Assembly: GCA_035530655.1 (NCBI GenBank)
Contig: DATKUK010000102.1
Location: 124,001-188,000 of the forward strand
Direction: 5' to 3'
Length of the DNA: 64,000 nt
From: DATKUK01 sp035530655
GTDB taxonomy: Bacteria > Planctomycetota > Phycisphaerae > UBA1845 > DATKUK01
Under the pieces are notes generated by a model. The model worked only from the letters and a program-made list of their open reading frames with translations, was not told the DNA's origin and did not search any database. This document shows positions 44,169 through 52,495 of this stretch, one piece after another; the first letter of the stretch is position 1, and every line of letters begins with the position of its first letter. Position numbers and translations under genes: made by a program.

Positions 44169-44702
44169 ATGCCGAAAGAGCCCTCCACTACGCAGGATAC
44201 GTCCGTCGCGAGAGCTGAAGCCGCCTTTCGCGCCCATCTGCGGCGCCGAGGCCTGAAGTATACTCGCGAGCGACGGGCGATTCTCCAGGCCGTGATGCGA
44301 AACGAGCAACATTTTGAGGCCGAGGGGCTGCTACTAGCGATGCGCCAGCAGGCCGTCCGGGTGGGGAAGGCTACGATCTACCGCACGTTGCCGTTGCTGG
44401 TTGAGGCGGGGATTGTCCGAGAGGTGATCTACGGAGAGAAGCACGCCCACTACGAACACACGTTCGGGCACACGCCGCACGACCATATGGTCTGTCGTGA
44501 CTGCGGTCAGGTGATCGAGTTCGATAGCAAAGAGGTGCTCGAGCTGATAGGGCAACTTTGCGGGCGACAGGGCTTCGAGCCGCTCTATCACCGCTTCCAG
44601 GTATCCGGCCGATGCGATAGATGCCAGCGCGTGGCCGCGCAGCGTCGCCGAGGCGCTAGCAGAGCGCGGCGTACGTCATCAGGGCCAGCACAGCGATCCT
44701 GA
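44169..44702 (+). CDS. Fur-family metalloregulator
   Basis: 177 residues from ATG 44169. The winged helix ('YTRERRAILQAV', 'VGKATIYRTLPLLVEAGIVRE') is followed by the metal-sensing part 'YEHTFGHTPHDHMVCRDCGQ' and a C-terminal 'CDRCQ', giving the structural zinc CxxC...CxxC and the His-rich regulatory site. Peroxide, zinc or iron sensing cannot be told apart by eye. The last 25 residues are a basic tail ('RRRGASRARRTSSG') not typical of Fur. It is divergent from the esterase at 42335-44089. Confidence 0.9.
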   Translation: MPKEPSTTQDTSVARAEAAFRAHLRRRGLKYTRERRAILQAVMRNEQHFEAEGLLLAMRQQAVRVGKATIYRTLPLLVEAGIVREVIYGEKHAHYEHTFGHTPHDHMVCRDCGQVIEFDSKEVLELIGQLCGRQGFEPLYHRFQVSGRCDRCQRVAAQRRRGASRARRTSSGPAQRS

Positions 44703-44742
44703 TCTTTCGCCGGAAAAACCAGACCAGTACGTCCCAATGCAT
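44656..44742 (-). CDS. Candidate 28-residue membrane peptide
   Basis: ATG 44742 has a perfect AGGAGG seven bases upstream. The peptide is 'MHWDVLVWFF' then 'RRKIRIAVLALMTYAALC', a short basic amphipathic or membrane helix. It overlaps the 3' end of the fur-like gene in antisense. Only the ribosome site and hydrophobicity support it. Confidence 0.3.
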   Translation of the reverse strand: MHWDVLVWFFRRKIRIAVLALMTYAALC

Positions 44743-45104
44743 CTTTCCGCCTCCTGCGGGCAGTGATTCCTCCGATAAGCGAGGCCACAAACGCAGTGCC
44801 CATCGCGGGGAGGCGATGGCTCGACTTATAGGACTTTGTAAGTCCTTGACATGGCGTGAGTTGCCTGCATCCGCGTCGGGGAGAGGAGATTTGCCGGATG
44901 GGCCGGTTGTGCCGCCCGATGACCCAAAGTGGCGGCGGACAGCACACTCCCGTGCTGCCTTGCCTGCTAACTCCTTGAAACAAAGGAGGCTACAGGCTAT
45001 CTTCGCCGGTGCCCACGGCCGCCGCCTGGCGCGAGTGTTTGCCCGGCTGCAACGGCGGTGGGGGCCCTAGGTGCTGGTACCACACGGGAGTGCAAACGAC
45101 GATC
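44703..45104. other. Leader region upstream of glyQS
   Basis: About 400 bases. Apart from the small antisense peptide and one perfect palindrome it shows no gene. I looked for a T-box element, as would be possible for an aminoacyl-tRNA synthetase, and found no conserved T-box sequence. Confidence 0.45.
44830..44846. promoter_or_regulatory. Perfect palindrome next to a TTGACA
   Basis: AGGACTT-TGT-AAGTCCT, a 7-bp perfect inverted repeat, sits immediately before TTGACA (44846-44851) upstream of glyQS. It could be an operator or a small hairpin. No matching -10 box is evident at the right distance. Confidence 0.35.
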
Positions 45105-46724
45105 ATGGCTGAGCAATCGTACATGGAGAAGCTGACCGCGCTGTGCAAGCGGCGCGGGTTTATCTTTCAGTCGAGCGAGATCTATGGGGGCATCGGCGGC
45201 TTCTGGGACTACGGACCGCTCGGTGTGGAACTCAAACGCAACATCAAGAATGCCTGGTGGCACGACATGGTCACCACGCGCGACGACATCGTCGGGATCG
45301 ACTGTGCGATCATCATGAACCCGAGTGTATGGGAGGCCAGCGGGCATGTCACCGGCTTCACCGACCCGCTGGTGGACTGCAAGAGCTGCAAGGCCCGCTT
45401 TCGGGCGGATCAGCTTAGTATGTACTATGTGTATGCCGTGGAGCACATCCCCGAGGTGTTCTCCGCAGTCGAGCGGAAGCAGGTCGAGCAGGACTCTCCT
45501 GTGCAGACCGAATTGGTGACGGAAGAGGGGTCGTCGGACGATGTGGTGCAGACGATCGCCCGGCGCATGCTGAACTCCAAGCGGGCCAAGGTCGTCGTCG
45601 TGCCCGGTCGGGAGAACGGTCCGGCGTGGCGGTTCGTCCAGGACGGGCCGAAAAACTACCTCCTCGCGCCTTACAACGCGGCGATCGGTGCCGACAACCC
45701 ATACCATCGCTGCCCGAACTGCGGGGGCGGCCTGACCGATCCACGCAAGTTCAACCTCATGTTCGAGACCTACGTGGGGGCCATGCGCGATTCCTCGTCG
45801 CGGGCGTACTTGCGGCCCGAGACGGCGCAGGGGATCTTCGCGAACTTCAAGAACGTGCTCGATACCACGCGCATCAAGCTGCCCTTCGGCATCGCCCAGA
45901 TCGGCAAGAGCTTCCGCAACGAGATCAACCCGCGCAACTACACGTTCCGCTCGCGGGAGTTCGAGCAGGCCGAGATGGAGTTCTTCTGCCATCCCTCCGA
46001 GGCGGAAAAGTGGTATGAGTACTGGCGCGACGCGCGGTACCGCTGGTACGTCGACCTGGGGCTTAAGAGCGACCGGCTCAGCTTGCGCGACCACACGCCC
46101 GAAGAGCTGGCCCATTACGCACGTGGCTGTGCCGACGTGGAGTATGCGTTTCCCTTCGGCGTATCAGAACTCGAGGGCATCGCCAACCGCACCGACTACG
46201 ACCTTACCCAGCACCAGAACGCCAGCGGGAAGGATCTGACCTACTTCGACGACCAGACACGCGAGCGCTTCATTCCCTATGTCGTCGAGCCGGCAGGGGG
46301 CATCGACCGGACGGCCTTGGCGCTTCTGTGTGAAGCCTACACCGAAGATGAGGCTCCCGACGAGAAGGGCGTGCCGCAGCCGAGGACGCTGATGAAGTTT
46401 CACCCGCGCGTGGCACCGATCAAGGCGGCGGTGTTCCCGCTCGTCAAGCGCGACGGTATGCCCGAGATCGCGCGGGCGATCTACGAGCAACTGCGCCAGT
46501 GCGTGCCTGCATTCCATGACGACAAGGGTGCCATCGGCCGACGCTACCGCCGCCAGGACGAGGCCGGCACCCCGTTCTGCTTTACCGTCGACGGGCAGAC
46601 CCTCGAAAACGGTACCGTAACGGTCCGCGACCGGGACTCGCTGCGGCAGGAGCGGATCGATAAGTCACGGGTACAGCAATACCTGGCCGACGCCTTGGGT
46701 CGCGCGGTCGTTGAAGGCGGCTGA
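45105..46724 (+). CDS. glyQS: Glycyl-tRNA synthetase (class II, single chain)
   Basis: 539 residues from ATG 45105. The start of the catalytic domain, 'RRGFIFQSSEIYGGIGGFWD' followed by 'YGPLGVELK', is typical of the alpha2-type enzyme. Class II motif 2 gives 'GIAQIGKSFRNEINPRNYTFRSREFEQAEMEFF', and motif 3 is 'EPAGGIDRTALALL'. The C-terminal anticodon-binding domain ('HPRVAPIKAAVFPLV') is complete. It charges tRNA-Gly in the cytoplasm. It is a single gene with a long leader. Confidence 0.95.
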   Translation: MAEQSYMEKLTALCKRRGFIFQSSEIYGGIGGFWDYGPLGVELKRNIKNAWWHDMVTTRDDIVGIDCAIIMNPSVWEASGHVTGFTDPLVDCKSCKARFRADQLSMYYVYAVEHIPEVFSAVERKQVEQDSPVQTELVTEEGSSDDVVQTIARRMLNSKRAKVVVVPGRENGPAWRFVQDGPKNYLLAPYNAAIGADNPYHRCPNCGGGLTDPRKFNLMFETYVGAMRDSSSRAYLRPETAQGIFANFKNVLDTTRIKLPFGIAQIGKSFRNEINPRNYTFRSREFEQAEMEFFCHPSEAEKWYEYWRDARYRWYVDLGLKSDRLSLRDHTPEELAHYARGCADVEYAFPFGVSELEGIANRTDYDLTQHQNASGKDLTYFDDQTRERFIPYVVEPAGGIDRTALALLCEAYTEDEAPDEKGVPQPRTLMKFHPRVAPIKAAVFPLVKRDGMPEIARAIYEQLRQCVPAFHDDKGAIGRRYRRQDEAGTPFCFTVDGQTLENGTVTVRDRDSLRQERIDKSRVQQYLADALGRAVVEGG

Positions 46725-46779
46725 CGTCTCGCTACGTCCACGGGCACTGCCGCATCGTCCGGTTTCTGCAAAAAGGCGC

Positions 46780-46809
46780 TTGACCGCACGCGTTACTACA
46801 GTGTACTGT
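46780..46809 (+). promoter_or_regulatory. Promoter of winged-helix regulator gene
   Basis: TTGACC and TACTGT with 18 bp between them, directly upstream of the AT-rich palindrome at 46808-46822. Confidence 0.4.
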
Positions 46810-46822
46810 TATAATATATAAC
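46808..46822. promoter_or_regulatory. AT-rich palindromic operator, regulator gene
   Basis: GTTATA-ATA-TATAAC is a perfect inverted repeat in otherwise GC-rich DNA. A related, longer palindrome lies upstream of the FabF-like gene at 49084-49107, so both may bind the regulator encoded at 46874-47506. Confidence 0.5.
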
Positions 46823-46843
46823 TATACTATGTAATAACTTTAA

Positions 46844-46860
46844 CGATCCTGTTAACCTTT
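46844..46860 (+). promoter_or_regulatory. Shared 17-bp element, regulator gene copy
   Basis: CGATCCTGTTAACCTTT matches CGACCCTGTTAACGTTT upstream of the FabF-like gene (49058-49074, minus strand) at 15 of 17 positions, in the same order and orientation after the AT-rich palindrome. It centres on the palindrome GTTAAC. Confidence 0.55.
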
Positions 46861-46873
46861 GTTGGGAGCAGCC

Positions 46874-47506
46874 ATGTCGTCCAGCCCGAAACCTTCCGCC
46901 GTTCGAACTCAGGCCGCCTCGACGGACCGCCCGTCACGCCCGCGCCAACAGCCAAAGGGAAGCAAAAAGAGTTCTCAAAAGAAAAGGCCGCACGGTGACG
47001 ATACCAGACGGCGCTCGCGCCAAACCCGTGACGGACGCGGCAGGGGGTTGGCTACGCTCTTCCCCAAGGTGGTCAAGAACCGGCGTCTGTTTGGGCTGGC
47101 AGGGGTCTGCGGGTTGGCCGAGTGCGACGGTACCAAGCCCATTATCACGGTCGAGCGACGAGAGGAGCTGTTCACCAAGCCCGCCAGGCGGCCCCGCGAG
47201 CGATTCCTGTCGGCCGCCTCCGACGAGCGAATCGCCAAACTCTGCAACGCCATGGCCAATCCGCGTCGCGTGGCCATGCTCAAGGCGATCTTCACCGGAG
47301 CGGGCAGATATGCCCAGCTCGCAGAAACGCTGGGGCTCAAGGCCGGGCCGCTGTATCACCATGTACGCGAACTTCGCCTGGCTGGACTGCTTGAACTCGC
47401 ACAGCGCGACACCTACCGTCTGACCGAGTACGGCAAATACGCCTTGCTGTTAGCCTGCCTGAGTGAATCGCTGCTGAGCAAACTCCATTCGACCGACCGC
47501 GAATAG
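46874..47506 (+). CDS. ArsR-like winged-helix regulator with basic tail
   Basis: 210 residues from ATG 46874 (GGGAG five bases upstream). The first 65 residues are a Lys/Arg/Ser-rich disordered stretch. The winged helix covers about 120-200: 'RIAKLCNAMANPRRVAMLKA', then recognition helix 'LGLKAGPLYHHVRELRLAGL' and wing 'LAQRDTYRLTEYGKYALLL'. No metal-binding Cys pair of ArsR is seen, so the signal is unknown. Two promoter elements before this gene recur before the convergent FabF-like gene, which suggests self-regulation and control of that gene. Confidence 0.82.
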   Translation: MSSSPKPSAVRTQAASTDRPSRPRQQPKGSKKSSQKKRPHGDDTRRRSRQTRDGRGRGLATLFPKVVKNRRLFGLAGVCGLAECDGTKPIITVERREELFTKPARRPRERFLSAASDERIAKLCNAMANPRRVAMLKAIFTGAGRYAQLAETLGLKAGPLYHHVRELRLAGLLELAQRDTYRLTEYGKYALLLACLSESLLSKLHSTDRE

Positions 47507-47690
47507 CCCTCGCGATGGGCGACGGGAAGCGTTCTTCGGCACGCTCTAAAGCCGCCATCGCCAACGATCCGAAGGGTCTCAGTTGGCTGGTCGACCACGC
47601 CGACAGACCTATGGCTGACCCCCAGCGGGCCCAATTCGGCACAACCCGCACGTAACTCGTTGTTATTAAAGTACTTAAGCATAAGGTCCG

Positions 47691-47704
47691 ATAAGATATC
47701 TTAT
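47691..47704. other. Perfect AT-rich palindrome between convergent genes
   Basis: ATAAGAT-ATCTTAT is a 14-bp perfect palindrome in the 211-base gap between the convergent regulator and FabF-like genes. It may be part of a terminator or another binding site. Confidence 0.3.
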
Positions 47705-47717
47705 GTTGCGCTCGCCG

Positions 47718-48926
47718 CTATCGTCGTGCAGGCTCAGCCCGGCCGACAACCAGTGCACCGATAGCACCCCCGAACCCCGTCGACAGCTTCAGCGCGTACT
47801 CGATGTTCTGATGACGTGCGTATCCGGGCACATAATCAAGGTCACAGGCTGGGTCAGGATCCATCAGGTTAGCCGTCGGCGGTGCGACCTGCCGCGCCAC
47901 CGCCAGTACGGTAATGGCCGCCTCAACGGCCCCAGCCGCGCCCATCATATGCCCCAGGCCGCCTTTGACTGAGCTTACGGGCACGCGGTGTGCAGTGGGG
48001 CCCAGCACAGCTTTCAGGGCGCGGGTCTCGATGGGGTCGTTGGCCCGGGTAGCCGTGCCGTGCGCGTTAACGTATCCGATCCGGTCGGGTTCGATCCCGG
48101 CCGCATCGATGGTGCGACGCAGGACAGTCGCCAGGGCCTCGCCGTCGTTTCCGAGCTCGGCTAACCCAGCCGGGTCGGCGCCCATACCCCAGCCAACCAA
48201 CCGGCCAAGCATGCGCCCGCCACGAGCCAACACACCTTCGGGCGACTCGAGCACGAGCACAGCCGCTCCTTCCCCGAGGGCAAATCCGCGCCGTTGACGA
48301 TCGAACGGACGGCATGCGGTGCTCGCATCCCCGTCGGCCTCAGCGAGAACCCCCATACGCCGGAACGAGCTGACGAACAGAGGGTGGATCGATGCGTCGG
48401 TAGCACCGGCCAGCACAACGTCAGCCTGGCCGTCGGCAATCAGCTGGGCACCGCGAATCACAGCGTGCAACCCGGTGGCACAAGCGGTCGCCATACCTAT
48501 ACAGGGCCCCGTCACTGCGAACTGGCGGGCCACCGCCCTCGCCGGCTCGGCCGGGTCTGTTCTGCCCAACGCTGCCGCCGCTGTGCGGTCGCCGGCAAGA
48601 AAGGCCTTGTGAGCTGTCAGCAGGCTCAGCACGCAGCCCTTGCTGCACCCGATGACCACCCCCCCCGCCCTCATCCCGGCCGGCGCCCTGCCTGCCAGCC
48701 CTGCCTGCTCTACTGCCTCTCGTGCTGCGTCGACCACGAAGCTGACGGCCCGGTCCGTCCCGTTCAGGGCATCTGCCTGTACAACCCTGGCCACCGCGGC
48801 GTGGGTATCCCCGACAGACTGTCGCCCTACCGCGGTGTGCCCCGCCAGCAGCCGCACCCACGTGGGCTCGACCCCCCTGCCCAGTGGGGTGACCATGCCG
48901 ATACCCGTTACGCATACCGAGTTCAC
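47718..48926 (-). CDS. FabF-like beta-ketoacyl-ACP synthase
   Basis: 402 residues from GTG 48926; an ATG at 48989 is in frame but lacks a ribosome site. The thiolase-fold synthase has an intact Cys-His-His triad: 'ATACATGLHAV' (Cys), 'VNAHGTATRAND' (His) and 'SSVKGGLGHMMGAAG' (Lys/His). It should do decarboxylative condensation in fatty-acid or polyketide synthesis. It lies outside any fab cluster, and no ACP or ketoreductase is adjacent. It shares its two promoter elements with the winged-helix regulator gene, implying dedicated control. Confidence 0.9.
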   Translation of the reverse strand: MNSVCVTGIGMVTPLGRGVEPTWVRLLAGHTAVGRQSVGDTHAAVARVVQADALNGTDRAVSFVVDAAREAVEQAGLAGRAPAGMRAGGVVIGCSKGCVLSLLTAHKAFLAGDRTAAAALGRTDPAEPARAVARQFAVTGPCIGMATACATGLHAVIRGAQLIADGQADVVLAGATDASIHPLFVSSFRRMGVLAEADGDASTACRPFDRQRRGFALGEGAAVLVLESPEGVLARGGRMLGRLVGWGMGADPAGLAELGNDGEALATVLRRTIDAAGIEPDRIGYVNAHGTATRANDPIETRALKAVLGPTAHRVPVSSVKGGLGHMMGAAGAVEAAITVLAVARQVAPPTANLMDPDPACDLDYVPGYARHQNIEYALKLSTGFGGAIGALVVGRAEPARR

Positions 48927-49057
48927 CGTCGCGTTCCGTCCACACCGACGTCGCAGGACTGCCCGACCGTCGCCGCGTCCATTCGACATCTATACTGTAG
49001 GCAGCCAGACTGTCCTGTGTTTCGCCCCGGCCGCAGACGACTGACGGGCTTCCTATA

Positions 49058-49074
49058 AAACGTTAACAGGGTCG
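49058..49074 (-). promoter_or_regulatory. Shared 17-bp element, FabF-like gene copy
   Basis: The minus strand reads CGACCCTGTTAACGTTT, 15/17 identical to 46844-46860, and lies between the AT-rich palindrome and the FabF-like start codon. Confidence 0.55.
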
Positions 49075-49083
49075 CCAAAGCTC

Positions 49084-49107
49084 TTATGTTATAATGTTAT
49101 AACATAA
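49084..49107. promoter_or_regulatory. 24-bp AT-rich palindrome, FabF-like gene
   Basis: TTATGTTATAA and TTATAACATAA are perfect 11-bp inverted arms around TG. The core GTTATAA..TTATAAC resembles GTTATA-ATA-TATAAC before the regulator gene. It is a probable operator. Confidence 0.55.
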
Positions 49108-49184
49108 CAACCGTACAGAAGACCCGCCCGTACACATCTCCTACGGGCGGGCTCGCTCGACAACCCGTTTTTGACCGGCGCGAT

Positions 49185-50330
49185 TCACGCCTGCCCGGCC
49201 AAAGCATTCTGGAACGCCGCCACGCCCGCTCCGACCTTGACCGGCTGGCCCATCTGCTTGAGCACCGCCTCGATCGCCGCCACGACGCCCAGCGTGTCGA
49301 CCACGTCGACATAGCCCATGTGCGAGATGCGAATGATCTTGCCTTTGAGCTGGGCCTGCCCGCCGGCCACCTGGCAGCCGAAGTCCTTCAGCAGCGTCTT
49401 GCGCAGCGCCGCCTCATCGACGCCGTCCGGCACGAGCAGAGCCGTCACCGAGTCGACCGGATCGGCGGCGAAGACCTTCATGCCAACAGCCTGGGCCGCC
49501 GCGCGGGTGGCGCGGGCGAGCAGGGCCGTCCGCTTCCAGACGTTCTCGATCCCCTCGGCACAGATCATCTCCAGTGATTTCCGCGCGGCGCGGACGAGAG
49601 AAACAGCCGGCGTATAAGGCGAATCGTTGTCGGCCATCGCCTTGCGGTATGCGGGAAAGTTCACATAGTAGGTCGGGCTCTGGAAGGAATCGATGCGCTG
49701 CCATGCTCGCTCGCTGACGGCTGCAAAGCCCAGCCCCGGCGGCAGCATCATGGCCTTCTGCGAGCCGGTCACCACAACGTCTACGCCCCACTCGTCCATC
49801 TTAAGCGGGATGGCCCCAACGGCCGTGATCCCGTCCACCAGCAGAAGCACGTCGCGCCGGCGCGTGATGGCCGCAATGGCCTGCAACTCGCTGACCGCGG
49901 CCGTCGATGTCTCACTATGCGTAATGATCACGTAGCCGATCTGCGGGTCCTTATCGAGGTAACTCTTGATCGCGTCCGCCTTGGCTCCGTGGCCCCACTC
50001 GACATCGTGGCAAATACAGGGGATGTTGAAAGCTTCGCACACCTCAGCCCACCGCTCACCGAACTTGCCGCCCCGCGCAACAAGCGCCTTCCTGTCGGGT
50101 TTGCAGGTACTGACGATCGCTCCTTCCATCGTGCCCGTCCCACTGCTGGCCAGGATCAGTGGAAGCTGCTTCGTCTGGAAGACGTGTTTGAGCCCTTCCA
50201 GCACCTCTCCGGTCAGAGCACGAAACTGGCTCGTGCGATGGTGCTCGATGGGCCGGGCCATCTCCAGCAGAACTTCTTCCGGCACCATGGTCGGGCCGGG
50301 CGTGAACAAACGTAGCTTGGCCATCATCAT
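49185..50330 (-). CDS. Class V aminotransferase (Ala/Ser-glyoxylate type)
   Basis: 381 residues. Starts among three successive ATGs (50330, 50327, 50324) after AGGAAAGGG. The N-terminus 'LFTPGPTMVPEEVL' is family-typical. The PLP Lys is in 'VVTGSQKAMMLPPGL', the PLP phosphate loop in 'ASSGTGTMEGAI', and the cofactor Asp in 'LLLVDGITAVGAI'. It would transfer amino groups between alanine or serine and glyoxylate or hydroxypyruvate; the donor cannot be settled by eye. It has its own strong promoter. Confidence 0.92.
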   Translation of the reverse strand: MMMAKLRLFTPGPTMVPEEVLLEMARPIEHHRTSQFRALTGEVLEGLKHVFQTKQLPLILASSGTGTMEGAIVSTCKPDRKALVARGGKFGERWAEVCEAFNIPCICHDVEWGHGAKADAIKSYLDKDPQIGYVIITHSETSTAAVSELQAIAAITRRRDVLLLVDGITAVGAIPLKMDEWGVDVVVTGSQKAMMLPPGLGFAAVSERAWQRIDSFQSPTYYVNFPAYRKAMADNDSPYTPAVSLVRAARKSLEMICAEGIENVWKRTALLARATRAAAQAVGMKVFAADPVDSVTALLVPDGVDEAALRKTLLKDFGCQVAGGQAQLKGKIIRISHMGYVDVVDTLGVVAAIEAVLKQMGQPVKVGAGVAAFQNALAGQA

Positions 50331-50383
50331 CCCTTTCCTGATTCGCCAGTGACTCCTGACCGGGCCGACAAACTGCGGGTGGG

Positions 50384-50412
50384 ATTATAGACAGGGCTCG
50401 CCGAGGCTACAA
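50384..50412 (-). promoter_or_regulatory. Sigma-70-like promoter for aminotransferase
   Basis: The minus strand has TTGTAG and a perfect TATAAT separated by 17 bp, about 55 bases upstream of the start codon. Confidence 0.6.
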
Positions 50413-50433
50413 TCGCCCTGTTGCCGCTAACGG

Positions 50434-50961
50434 TCAGCCGGACGTCCGTGGACGGTCCTTCCGGTCCGCAGGCAGTTGGCCCCGCTTGGCCGCCTCTCGC
50501 TGGGGTGCGAATACGGTGGCCATGGGCAGCTTGTCCCTAAGGTAGAGAAAGATGTACGTGCTGACCACCAGACCGATGTGGTACACCACGCACATGCCCA
50601 CAAACCCCCAGGGCAGCGCCCATCCGCGATGGTAGTACATCCACGGCAGGACAAACGAATTGGCCAGCACGATGAAGGTCTGGATGGGGCGCACGCGCCA
50701 CGGTCCCTGCATCGCGGTGCGGGCGATCCACGTCAACATGAAGACCAGCACATAATTCCATGTAAGCGCGGCATACATCACCGCGTAGGGCCAGCCAGCA
50801 AATGACCATGCCACCACGCCCCATATTACGGTGATTGGGGCTAGGATCCGCAGCGACGCCCGGATCGCCAACAGCATCGTCAGTTTCGGGCTGGGCATCC
50901 GTGCGGTCTGCTTGTCGGAGGGGCTGGCCGAGGCAGACGGGGGTGGTTGCTGATCAGACAT
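50434..50961 (-). CDS. Four-TM hypothetical membrane protein
   Basis: 175 residues. A Pro/Ser-rich cytoplasmic start is followed by four hydrophobic segments: 'ILAPITVIWGVVAWSFAGW', 'AVMYAALTWNYVLVFMLTWI', 'PIQTFIVLANSFVLPWMYY' and 'WGFVGMCVVYHIGLVVSTYIF'. The tail is charged ('PQREAAKRGQLPADRKDRP'). No family recognised. It lies between mltA and the aminotransferase on the same strand, 77 bases after the mltA stop. Confidence 0.72.
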   Translation of the reverse strand: MSDQQPPPSASASPSDKQTARMPSPKLTMLLAIRASLRILAPITVIWGVVAWSFAGWPYAVMYAALTWNYVLVFMLTWIARTAMQGPWRVRPIQTFIVLANSFVLPWMYYHRGWALPWGFVGMCVVYHIGLVVSTYIFLYLRDKLPMATVFAPQREAAKRGQLPADRKDRPRTSG

Positions 50962-51038
50962 GAAGCGATCTGCCCCGTTGGAAGCCTTTCCAGCAACGAA
51001 TCATCTCAGGCCTGAAACAAGCAGGCTGTGAGGCATCT

Positions 51039-52319
51039 TCAGTCGCCTGCTTCCCCAGGGGCAGGGCCATCCTCGGCGGCGGTTCGGTCCGGCGGCTGAC
51101 CCTCTGGTTCGGGGCTCTTGGCAAACAGGTAGTAAAGCCTGCCCTCGGCCATGCTTCGGCCGGCCAGTCGCCCCGCCTGCGCACCGATACCCATAAACAC
51201 GTCGCATCGTCCGGCTGCACGAATGGCGTTGCCCCGATCCTGATCGAGGACGAAGCCGTAGAACAGCTGCGTCGCAACTCGCCCGCCTGCCTCCCGCGCA
51301 AGCTCGGTCACCGCGTAGGCCAGACACGCCCGAGGGTAGATCTCCTTGTCGGTGGCAATGGACCGAAACGGCAGCACCGGAACGTTGAGACAGCCATATG
51401 GTCCACCGGTGACCGGCTTGAAGAACACATAACGGGGGTTGAGCGGCAGGTAGACATCAAGTTGCTCAGGATGCTGCTTGAAGAAGTTGATCATGGCGTC
51501 GAGCGACAGTTCGTTCCGGTCTAGCTTGCCGTGACTGATCATGGCTTCGCCCACGGAGACGTAGTCGTACCCGTTATCGCCGGCGAACCCGATCTCCATG
51601 AGACGCCCATCGGGCAGACGAAGACGCGCCGAGCCCTGGACCGACACCACGTAGGCCTCAAACGCGTCGCCCAGCCACACAAGTTCGCTGCCCGGCAGAC
51701 CCAGCTTGGTGATTTGATCCCGGGTGTAATAGGCTACGACGTTCCCGTCTGCGCTCCGCCGGCCCAGCGTCACGCCCGTTTGCGGGTCTCGAACCAGATC
51801 CGGCGGGGGCTTGTGGAGCGGGTAGTGAAACCGCTCGTCCGGCTGGAGGCGGGCGTCGAAGATCGGGCAGTAGTACCCGGTGAACAGCACGGTTCCCTCG
51901 TCGTCATAACCTACCGACGTATAGACGTCGAACCGCCTGCGCAGCGCGTCGTTAAACTGCTCCGGCGTCTGCGCTTCATCCAGCAGTAGGAGGAACTGCC
52001 GTAGACTCGTGACGGCACGATCGTGTGAGATCTGGCCGTACGGGAAGAACCGTCGGCTGGAAGGCTTGGCCAGATAGGCCAGACTGTTGTTGGCCGCCTG
52101 ACGAAGCCCGTGCTGATCGGCAAAGCCGGCTGCGAAGTCGGGGATCTGCGCCGGATCAGTCACCTTCCGCAGGGCCAACTGACCGGCAGGCAGCGGGCGA
52201 CTGTAGTCGGGCTGTTCGGGCGGGCCGATAGGTGAGGTCACCTGTCCCCGCTTCAAGCCGCACCCCCCTACCGCGATGGCCACCAACACCCCGAGCCCGA
52301 CAGCCAAGCGAGTCCTCAA
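51039..52319 (-). CDS. mltA: Membrane-bound lytic murein transglycosylase A
   Basis: 426 residues from a TTG at 52319 (GGAGG upstream). A lipoprotein signal 'LVAIAVGGC' places it in the outer membrane. The MltA double-psi barrel motifs are present: 'FTGYYCPIFDARL', 'VVSVQGSARLRLPDG', 'IGFAGDNGYDYVSVG', 'NPRYVFFKPV', and the 3D-domain 'LDQDRGNAIRAAGRCDVFMG' with the catalytic Asp. It cleaves the glycan strand to 1,6-anhydro ends. It is divergent from the glycosyltransferase at 52496-53194. Confidence 0.92.
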   Translation of the reverse strand: MRTRLAVGLGVLVAIAVGGCGLKRGQVTSPIGPPEQPDYSRPLPAGQLALRKVTDPAQIPDFAAGFADQHGLRQAANNSLAYLAKPSSRRFFPYGQISHDRAVTSLRQFLLLLDEAQTPEQFNDALRRRFDVYTSVGYDDEGTVLFTGYYCPIFDARLQPDERFHYPLHKPPPDLVRDPQTGVTLGRRSADGNVVAYYTRDQITKLGLPGSELVWLGDAFEAYVVSVQGSARLRLPDGRLMEIGFAGDNGYDYVSVGEAMISHGKLDRNELSLDAMINFFKQHPEQLDVYLPLNPRYVFFKPVTGGPYGCLNVPVLPFRSIATDKEIYPRACLAYAVTELAREAGGRVATQLFYGFVLDQDRGNAIRAAGRCDVFMGIGAQAGRLAGRSMAEGRLYYLFAKSPEPEGQPPDRTAAEDGPAPGEAGD

Positions 52320-52363
52320 AGCGCCGTCCTCCCGTGTTCGCCGATTACGTCCGCCACGCTACG

Positions 52364-52391
52364 AGTGTAGTCGTCCCTCGATCGATTGCAA
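52364..52391 (-). promoter_or_regulatory. Likely mltA promoter
   Basis: TTGCAA and TACACT separated by 16 bp on the minus strand, about 45 bases before the mltA start. Confidence 0.4.
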
Positions 52392-52432
52392 CCGCCCCGA
52401 CAGGCGGGCAGCCCCGCCTTCGGGCCTGTCAG

Positions 52433-52461
52433 TTGAAGGCTCGGCGCCCCAACACTACAGT
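52433..52461 (+). promoter_or_regulatory. Likely promoter of glycosyltransferase gene
   Basis: TTGAAG and TACAGT separated by 17 bp, about 35 bases before the start at 52496. Confidence 0.45.
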
Positions 52462-52495
52462 ACGTGCGGTCTCGCGAGCAGCAGGAGTCACAAGG

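Noticed and set aside
44703..45104. T-box riboswitch upstream of glyQS
   Set aside because: No conserved T-box sequence or paired terminator/antiterminator could be found.
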